Source of the DNA: an uncultured Acholeplasmatales bacterium
GTDB lineage: Bacteria > Bacillota_I > Bacilli_A > ML615J-28 > CAG-698
Length of the DNA: 37,680 nt
Direction: 5' to 3'
NCBI GenBank assembly: GCA_937877075.1
Contig: CALEGD010000139.1
Location: 1 to 37,680, forward strand
Below, one piece after another: positions 32,556-37,680 of the stretch. Made by a program: the position numbers and the translations under genes. Position 1 is the first letter of the stretch. Every line of letters starts with the position of its first letter. Under the pieces are notes generated by a model, which worked only from the letters and a program-made list of their open reading frames with translations, was not told where the DNA came from and searched no databases.

Positions 32556-33110
32556 TTATTCTAAATATATTGCCCCTTGACGAAGGACTTTAATTTTATC
32601 TTCGGATAGGTCAACTACAGTTGAAGGCAAACCGGAAAAACTTGAGGAGTCCGTAATCAAATAGTCGATTTTATACTTAAATTTCTTTTCAATATCTGAA
32701 ATAAAATTCAATTCTGCTTCTCCACTCTCATTTACCGAAGTCGTAGGTAAGACGGAGAACTTATCAAGTATTTTTAAAGCAATTGGTGAATCAGGCATTC
32801 GAAAACTAATCTTATCTTCCAATCCTTTTAGAATTAGAGTTAGAGGTCCGGGCCAATATTTTTCCATTAGCTTTCTGGCAAGCGGACTTATTTCTATTCC
32901 GAGTGCGATTATTTGATTAATATTACTACAAAGATTAGCCAGGGGTTTAATTGGACTTCGATGTTTGATTTGAAAAATTTTACTGATTCCCACACAATCA
33001 CCATAAAGCGCAGATAGGCCATAAACTGTATCGGTAGGAAAACAAAAAACTTTTCCTTCCAAGGTATGTCGCTCTAATTTAAGAAAATCATCCAGTTTTA
33101 TTTTTTCCAT
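32556..33110 (-). CDS. tsaC: L-threonylcarbamoyladenylate synthase (YrdC/Sua5 family, short form)
   Basis: A 184-residue enzyme that makes threonylcarbamoyl-AMP from threonine, bicarbonate and ATP, the first step of t6A37 formation in ANN-decoding tRNAs. Family blocks: FPTDTVYGLSALYGD, the K-x-R motif in IKHRSPIKPLA, YWPGPLTLIL, FRMPDSPIAL and LPTTSVNESG. The C-terminal Sua5 domain is missing, so it is the short TsaC-type form rather than Bacillus YwlC, though in the same place. ATG 33110 overlaps the preceding membrane protein gene by 13 bp. Confidence 0.93.
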   Translation of the reverse strand: MEKIKLDDFLKLERHTLEGKVFCFPTDTVYGLSALYGDCVGISKIFQIKHRSPIKPLANLCSNINQIIALGIEISPLARKLMEKYWPGPLTLILKGLEDKISFRMPDSPIALKILDKFSVLPTTSVNESGEAELNFISDIEKKFKYKIDYLITDSSSFSGLPSTVVDLSEDKIKVLRQGAIYLE

Positions 33111-34057
33111 AATTTTGCAGTTTCCTCAAGATATTCATCTCTGGTAATCCGCTTTTCATCCTTCAGTCTCATTAATTCCAACATAATAAGGTTTTTTTCA
33201 TCTTCACTTAGGATTCTATATTCAGTAACAAAACCTTTGCTTTGAAGGTATCCGTTTAGATCGAAGCCACTTGTTTCGTCTTCATCCCGGGCCCAAGCAT
33301 AATGTTTCTCAAAATAAGTCTCTTCTTCATTTTCAACTCCACTTTCCTTACTGTAATCTCCTTCTTCAATTACTTCGTAATCGGCTTCATTATAAACCTG
33401 ACTTTGGGAAGCATCAAAATTTGAAGAAATAAATTCTCGGAAATTAAAGACATTTTGAGACCGAATTTCTTTATTAAATAATCCTTGGCGTCGTCTGTAA
33501 TATACAAAAATAATAACGCCACAAGCTACAAGAATAAGAAATGCGGTTAAATAAAACCATTCTTGATTAAATTCAAAATCAGCTTTCAAACTTGAAAGTT
33601 GGCTTCCTTTACCTCGACCTAAATTTTTATCCTCAACTTGATTAAAATCTGATTTAGACATAATTTGAATATTTTTAAATTTGCCTAAGGACTCGACAAC
33701 ATCCGAACGGGAACTATAGACAAGTATGGAAAAGGTATCTCCCTCCTTCAAGTCCAAGGCCACAGCCTGAATATCTCCTCTAGATGTAGCGTCGATTTTA
33801 TAATTTTGATTATTATAAGAAACTCGAACATAATAATCTCTGGAATTTTCACTATAGAAGCAAAATCCATATCTTATTTCGCCGTCGATTAAACCCTTAA
33901 CTAATTTTAAACCATAATCATAGTCCGGATTATAATGTTCGGTTACCAAATATTCACTATATGCTTCTTTCACCTTTTCATCATATTCTTGAATAAAACC
34001 TTCCCTGAAACTACTACTTAGTGTAATCAGCGAGAGAAATGTGAAAAAAAATTTCAT
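33098..34057 (-). CDS. single-pass membrane protein of unknown function with acidic cytoplasmic tail
   Basis: A 319-residue protein that I do not recognise. It has a short N-terminal signal (about residues 1-20), an extracytoplasmic domain of ~150 residues with many Tyr and Asp (DGEIRYGFCFYSENSRDYYV), a transmembrane helix near residues 170-190 (WFYLTAFLILVACGVIIFVYY), a basic stop-transfer RRRQG, then a strongly acidic linker (EVIEEGDYSKESGVENEEE). The end, MLELMRLKDEKRITRDEYLE, resembles a SHOCT-like short helical motif. ATG 34057 is chosen over TTG 34072 because the GGAGG site sits between them. It overlaps the prmC stop (ATGA) and tsaC, so it is embedded in a conserved operon. Confidence 0.65.
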   Translation of the reverse strand: MKFFFTFLSLITLSSSFREGFIQEYDEKVKEAYSEYLVTEHYNPDYDYGLKLVKGLIDGEIRYGFCFYSENSRDYYVRVSYNNQNYKIDATSRGDIQAVALDLKEGDTFSILVYSSRSDVVESLGKFKNIQIMSKSDFNQVEDKNLGRGKGSQLSSLKADFEFNQEWFYLTAFLILVACGVIIFVYYRRRQGLFNKEIRSQNVFNFREFISSNFDASQSQVYNEADYEVIEEGDYSKESGVENEEETYFEKHYAWARDEDETSGFDLNGYLQSKGFVTEYRILSEDEKNLIMLELMRLKDEKRITRDEYLEETAKLWKK

Positions 34058-34899
34058 AGATACTTCCTCCAATAATTCTTTATAATCAGGATTCGTGAAA
34101 GATTATTAAGGTCCTTGACGATTTCAAATTCGCATGGAGAATAATAAGTCTTAACCAAAGATATTAACTCTCGATCCTTATTTTCAGGGATTTCAAAAAC
34201 GATTAAATTAGATCGTTTTAAAACTTTATTTGCATTTCGTAAAATTTCCTCATAAAAATACAATCCCTCCTTCTCTGCAAACAGAGCTTCGGGAGGTTCG
34301 TTTTCGCCCACTATTATATCAATATCTTCCTCTTTATCAATATAGGGTGGATTAGAGACAAGAACATCAAAACGATCATTTATATTTTCAAAGATATTGC
34401 TTTTTAGAATAGTAATATCTAAATTATTGAACTTAGCATTTAGACTTGCCACCTCCAGCGCCGTATCACTTAAATCAGATCCGGTTAACAAAGCATCAGT
34501 TCGATTTTTCTTAAGCGCCAAGGCAATAGCCCCACTTCCAATTCCTAAATCTAGAATTTTAGGATTTGGAAAGTCAATAATATTTTCTAAAACCTTCTCA
34601 ACGACAAGCTCTGTTTCCGAACGGGGAATAAGAACTCCTCGACGAATCATAAGTTTTAAACCATAGAAATATGTGTAACCGATAATATATTGCACAGGTT
34701 GGTTTTTATAAAAGTAAAGTTCAAGGTCAGATAAAGTTTTACTTCGCACCAAATCCGGAATTTCCTTGGGATAATTCAAATATAGTTGGGTCGCTGTAAA
34801 ACCACTGTTTTTCATCAAAAGCAGTTTTACAGCCTTTTCCTCTTTATTAAGTGTCAGGGCAAGCCGACACTGTTCTTTTAAAAATTTCTCATATGTCAT
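34054..34899 (-). CDS. prmC: peptide chain release factor N5-glutamine methyltransferase
   Basis: A 281-residue SAM-dependent methyltransferase that modifies the Gln of the GGQ motif of release factors, including the neighbour PrfA. An N-terminal helical domain (about residues 1-90, ending PVQYIIGYTYFYGLKLMI) binds the factor. The methyltransferase half holds VLIPRSETELVVE, the SAM loop ILDLGIGSGAIALAL near residue 115 and the catalytic NPPYI near 185. It follows alr by 4 bp. In many bacteria prfA and prmC are adjacent; here alr lies between. Confidence 0.95.
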   Translation of the reverse strand: MTYEKFLKEQCRLALTLNKEEKAVKLLLMKNSGFTATQLYLNYPKEIPDLVRSKTLSDLELYFYKNQPVQYIIGYTYFYGLKLMIRRGVLIPRSETELVVEKVLENIIDFPNPKILDLGIGSGAIALALKKNRTDALLTGSDLSDTALEVASLNAKFNNLDITILKSNIFENINDRFDVLVSNPPYIDKEEDIDIIVGENEPPEALFAEKEGLYFYEEILRNANKVLKRSNLIVFEIPENKDRELISLVKTYYSPCEFEIVKDLNNLSRILIIKNYWRKYL

Positions 34900-34903
34900 T
34901 TTA

Positions 34904-35929
34904 TCACTTTAGATATCTGATATTATTAATCCTAAACATACATAGTATTTCGTGAGGTACTGTTCCTAAGTATTCTGCCATTAAGTCGACCGGTAATTCT
35001 TCGGATGTAATGATGAACTCCGTATCAGTTGTAATAGATTCATCAACTTGCACAAAGAGATGATTCATACAAACCTTACCGACTGAAACATATCTATTAT
35101 TATTGGCTAGAAGCGGAAACCCGCTTAAGCTTCGACGAAAACCATTATAATAACCAATCGGGAGAACAGCTATTAACTGATCTTCTTCCGCAACAAAAAT
35201 GCGGTCGTAACCAACCGTTTCCCCTTTTTTTACTTTGTTTATTATTAAGGGTTTGCAAGCAATTTTAATAATTTGCTTTAAATCATCTTTTTCAAATCCA
35301 TATAATGCGACTCCAACACGAATATGAGTCCCGAAGTCTGAAAGAGGATAAGTGTAACTTGCACAAGTGTGAATGATTTTATAGGAATGATGTTCCAGAT
35401 AAGGAAGGAAAACCTCTATTTGCTTCTGATAATAATCAGAATCGGTAAAATGAGTATAGATGCCTTCTAAAACCAATTTTTTTGATTTCAGCAATTGTAG
35501 AGTATCAAGGTATTCTTGAAGATTCTTAAAACCGGAACGATTCATACCGGTATCAATTTGGATATGTACTTTCAAATCCCGGTTTAAATGATACTTTCCA
35601 ATCCTCACCGCATCATCATAAGAGTTAACTGAAATTATTAAACTTGGGTAAAGATTTAGATATTGAAATTCTGACTCCTGAATACTATTCAGTATTAAAA
35701 TCTCAAAACTGAAATTCTCCTTAGCTAATCTAATCGCTTCGCGGCAATCAACAACTGCCACCAGTTTAAGCCCCAAATTATCGATAGTCCGGGCAATTTC
35801 CAAATCACCGATTCCATAGGCATTGCTTTTGATTACCGGAATCAATTCTCTTTCTGAGGATTTAATGATTTCCCGGATATTTGTAGCAAACTTCCTTAGA
35901 TCAATCTCCATATAAAGCAAATCATCCAT
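34904..35929 (-). CDS. alr: alanine racemase (somewhat divergent)
   Basis: A 341-residue PLP enzyme supplying D-alanine for the cell wall. The PLP lysine is Lys34 in VIKSNAYGIG, and family blocks HIQIDTGMNRSGF, GTHIRVGVALYGF, VGYDRIF (catalytic Tyr), VLPIGYYNGFRR and VGKVCMNHLFVQ are present. Two usual Asp residues are Asn here (GYADG reads GYYNG; CMDQ reads CMNH), and the protein is about 30 residues shorter than Bacillus Alr. Racemase activity is likely but another amino acid could be a substrate. The GGGGGAG site before ATG 35929 is strong. It sits between prfA and prmC. Confidence 0.85.
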   Translation of the reverse strand: MDDLLYMEIDLRKFATNIREIIKSSERELIPVIKSNAYGIGDLEIARTIDNLGLKLVAVVDCREAIRLAKENFSFEILILNSIQESEFQYLNLYPSLIISVNSYDDAVRIGKYHLNRDLKVHIQIDTGMNRSGFKNLQEYLDTLQLLKSKKLVLEGIYTHFTDSDYYQKQIEVFLPYLEHHSYKIIHTCASYTYPLSDFGTHIRVGVALYGFEKDDLKQIIKIACKPLIINKVKKGETVGYDRIFVAEEDQLIAVLPIGYYNGFRRSLSGFPLLANNNRYVSVGKVCMNHLFVQVDESITTDTEFIITSEELPVDLMAEYLGTVPHEILCMFRINNIRYLK

Positions 35930-35946
35930 AACTCCCCCAAATAGCT

Positions 35947-37011
35947 TTATAAACTTTCCGTTAACATCCGTTTCTGATCTTCTAAAATTAAGGCTTCAAT
36001 AATCGGTTCCAGTTTTCCTTCCACAACTCTATCCAATTGTTGGATTGTATAACCGATGCGATGATCGGTTACACGATTCTGTGGGTAATTGTATGTGCGA
36101 ATTTTTTCGCTTCTGTCACCACTCCCAATTTTCGAAAGCCTTTCTTTACCTTCTTTTTCCTGCTTTTCTTCAAGCATCTTTTCATAAATACGGGCTTTCA
36201 ATACTTTAAGAGCATTAGCTTTATTTTCATGCTGGGATTTTCCATCCTGACAGGATGCCACAACCCCGGTCGGAAGATGGGTAACCCGAACTGCCGACTT
36301 GGTAGTGTTTACGCTCTGTCCACCATGACCGGAGGCACAGAAAGTATCAACCCGAACATCGTTCATATCCAGTTCAACATCAATATCCTCGGCTTCGGGC
36401 ATAACCAAAACCGTTGCAGTAGAAGTATGAATCCGGCCTCCGGATTCTGTTTCCGGAACTCTTTGGACTCTATGAGATCCCGATTCATATTTCATATGCG
36501 AATAAACATTATTTCCGTTAAGCATAAATTGTATTTGAGAGAAACCACCCATCTCCGATTCATCGGCATCAAGAACTTCAATCTTCCAACCTTTTTCTTC
36601 CGCATAACGAGAATACATCCGAAACAAATCTCCGGCAAAAATATTGGCTTCATCGCCACCGGCTGCTCCTCTGATTTCCACAATTACATTTTTCTCATCA
36701 TTTGGATCTTTAGGTATCAGAAGTATTTTCAGTTCCTCTTCTATTTTCTCTCTTTTTTTAATTTCTTCTTCAAAATCTATCTTTGCAAGCTCGCTGATTT
36801 CTTCATCTTCATCCTCAATGAGTGTCTTGAGATCAGCTAGCGCTTGGAGATTAATCTTATATTCTTGATATTTAGTAACAGTATCTTCGAGCGAGCGTAA
36901 TTTTTTCATTAATTCGGTCATCTGCTTAACATTTGATAAAACTTCCGGTTTTTGAAGCTCTTCATTAATCACTTTATACTGTTTTTCAATCATTTCAAGT
37001 CTTTCAATCAA
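35947..37011 (-). CDS. prfA: peptide chain release factor 1
   Basis: A 354-residue factor that reads UAA and UAG stops. The GGQ loop GHGGQSVN sits near residue 229, and the flanking family blocks IEIRGAAGGDEANIF-like (VEIRGAAGGDEANIFAGDL), HRVQRVPETESGGRIHTSTA and RTYNYPQNRVTDHRI are all present. The usual call is GTG 37020, but that codon touches its own GAGGAG site. TTG 37011 lies 8 nt after it and gives an N terminus aligned with Bacillus RF1 (MLDRLKSIEERY versus LIERLEMIEKQY), so I chose it. It overlaps the dnaB end region as part of the same operon. Confidence 0.95.
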   Translation of the reverse strand: MIERLEMIEKQYKVINEELQKPEVLSNVKQMTELMKKLRSLEDTVTKYQEYKINLQALADLKTLIEDEDEEISELAKIDFEEEIKKREKIEEELKILLIPKDPNDEKNVIVEIRGAAGGDEANIFAGDLFRMYSRYAEEKGWKIEVLDADESEMGGFSQIQFMLNGNNVYSHMKYESGSHRVQRVPETESGGRIHTSTATVLVMPEAEDIDVELDMNDVRVDTFCASGHGGQSVNTTKSAVRVTHLPTGVVASCQDGKSQHENKANALKVLKARIYEKMLEEKQEKEGKERLSKIGSGDRSEKIRTYNYPQNRVTDHRIGYTIQQLDRVVEGKLEPIIEALILEDQKRMLTESL

Positions 37012-37016
37012 ATTTT

Positions 37017-37680
37017 TCACTCCTCTTTTATGGCATCTGATCTGATAAACATCGAATGAGAACCGTCGAACACTAATTTAATACTATCAGTAACACCTTG
37101 CCTGTTCTTGGCAACAATCAATTCCGTCTTGGCATTACGAGTTTTTCTGGTTGTATCCTCATTCTTTGGTTGTTCTCGGTGTAAAAACATAACAATATCG
37201 GCATCCTGCTCAATACTACCTGATTCACGCAAATCGGAAAGAACAGGTCTTTTATCTTCACGTTTTTCAATATCACGGGACAATTGCGACAAAGCTAATA
37301 CCGGCACCTGCAATTCCCTTGCCATCATCTTTAATTGACGGGAAATCTTCGATACCTCTTCCACCCGATTAGTAGTTCTTTTACTTGTTGTCAGCAACTG
37401 TAGGTAGTCAATAATTACTAAATCGAGTTTACCGTCTCTTTTTAGTTTGCGACAAACAGTAACCAATTCTTCAACATCGGTAGCCCCGGCTTCATCAAGG
37501 TAAATATTAAATTTATCAAGCGTATTTTTAGCGGCATAAAGTAACAGCATTTCACTATCGCTAAGTTTTCCACTTCTAATCTTATTTAAGGTAAGACCGG
37601 AATGGGAACTATAAAGACGCATCAGTATTTGGTCCATTCCCATTTCTAATGAGAAAAAAGCAACATGGGCACTTTCTGCC
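37017..37680 (-). CDS. dnaB: replicative DNA helicase, C-terminal part (runs off the window)
   Basis: The C-terminal ~220 residues of the hexameric replicative helicase (DnaB; DnaC in Bacillus). The N terminus lies beyond the right edge; the frame continues to base 37679 with no stop. Seen: HVAFFSLEMGMDQILMRLYS (motif H1a), KLDLVIIDYLQLL (Walker B), VPVLALSQLSRDIE, KRPVLSDLRESGSIEQDADI and the end region AKNRQGVTDSIKLVFDG. Walker A is outside the window. Its stop codon lies 5 bp before the chosen prfA start, and the prfA ribosome-binding site is in its last codons. Confidence 0.96.
   Translation of the reverse strand, partial: AESAHVAFFSLEMGMDQILMRLYSSHSGLTLNKIRSGKLSDSEMLLLYAAKNTLDKFNIYLDEAGATDVEELVTVCRKLKRDGKLDLVIIDYLQLLTTSKRTTNRVEEVSKISRQLKMMARELQVPVLALSQLSRDIEKREDKRPVLSDLRESGSIEQDADIVMFLHREQPKNEDTTRKTRNAKTELIVAKNRQGVTDSIKLVFDGSHSMFIRSDAIKEE

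Noticed and set aside
32544..32620. Sigma-F promoter for spoIIR near the end of tsaC (GGGGCAATATATT).
   Set aside because: The -10-like element is imperfect and no GTATA-like -35 lies at the right distance, so it is not listed as a feature.
36037..36840. Plus-strand open frame of 267 codons opposite prfA.
   Set aside because: Long, but wholly antisense to a highly conserved gene; the translation (low complexity, Cys/Phe-rich) has no protein-like motif and no ribosome-binding site was seen.
1..37680. tRNA or rRNA genes, CRISPR arrays, insertion sequences, integrases and phage genes.
   Set aside because: None was found: no cloverleaf-like segments in the gaps, no regularly spaced repeats, and no transposase motifs in any frame. 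Genes are closely packed and the gaps are all under 300 bp.

Overview
The window comes from an AT-rich, low-GC Gram-positive chromosome. It reads with the standard genetic code: TGA is used as a stop and Trp is TGG wherever I checked. Gene content and order point to the Bacilli (Bacillota), and the organism very probably forms endospores, because spoIIID, spoIIQ and spoIIR homologues are all present. The low GC, the very large PrsA-like lipoproteins and the compact gene order suggest a lineage near the Mollicutes boundary (Erysipelotrichia, Haloplasma or Izemoplasma-like). That placement is inference. Almost every gene lies on the minus strand; only a yigZ-type gene and a two-gene ABC-like operon lie on the plus strand.

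Layout, low to high coordinate (minus-strand transcription runs right to left). (1) 56-4638: comEA and comEC (DNA uptake), then a separately promoted zinc-ribbon membrane protein and holA (DNA polymerase III delta). (2) 4685-10401: a DNA repair and tRNA modification operon, uvrB-mnmA-recD2, ending in a 51-residue membrane peptide that starts with TTG. (3) 10410-16503: two huge paralogous PrsA/SurA-like lipoproteins on either side of a WalJ/YycJ metallo-beta-lactamase-fold protein. (4) 16700-20755: a CorC/HlyC CBS membrane protein, a YhaM-type 3'-5' exoribonuclease, and a CCA-adding-enzyme homologue whose catalytic motifs are eroded. (5) 20863-25198: the IMPACT-family gene yigZ (plus strand); spoIIID (minus) with a sigma-E-like promoter; a plus-strand operon of a degenerate ABC ATPase and a membrane partner; then spoIIQ, a DUF1146 membrane protein and a PduO-type cobalamin adenosyltransferase on the minus strand. 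(6) 25207-30770: a five-gene exopolysaccharide operon (initiating sugar-phosphate transferase, three GT4 glycosyltransferases, a Wzy/O-antigen-ligase-type protein). (7) 30800-37680: the conserved dnaB-prfA-(alr)-prmC-(membrane protein)-sua5/tsaC-spoIIR-GNAT-upp block, close to the prfA-prmC-spoIIR-ywlB-ywlC-upp region of Bacillus subtilis.

The most interesting candidates are these. The spoIIID/spoIIQ interval holds an ABC protein that has lost Walker A, signature, Walker B and switch-His residues, paired with a six-helix partner. The CCA-adding-enzyme homologue reads E-x-E where the catalytic D-x-D belongs. The spoIIR start codon follows directly on the T-run of an intrinsic terminator whose stem contains the Shine-Dalgarno sequence. 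The giant lipoproteins look internally duplicated and are paired around walJ.

All similarity statements rest on recognising motifs by eye. No database search was run.
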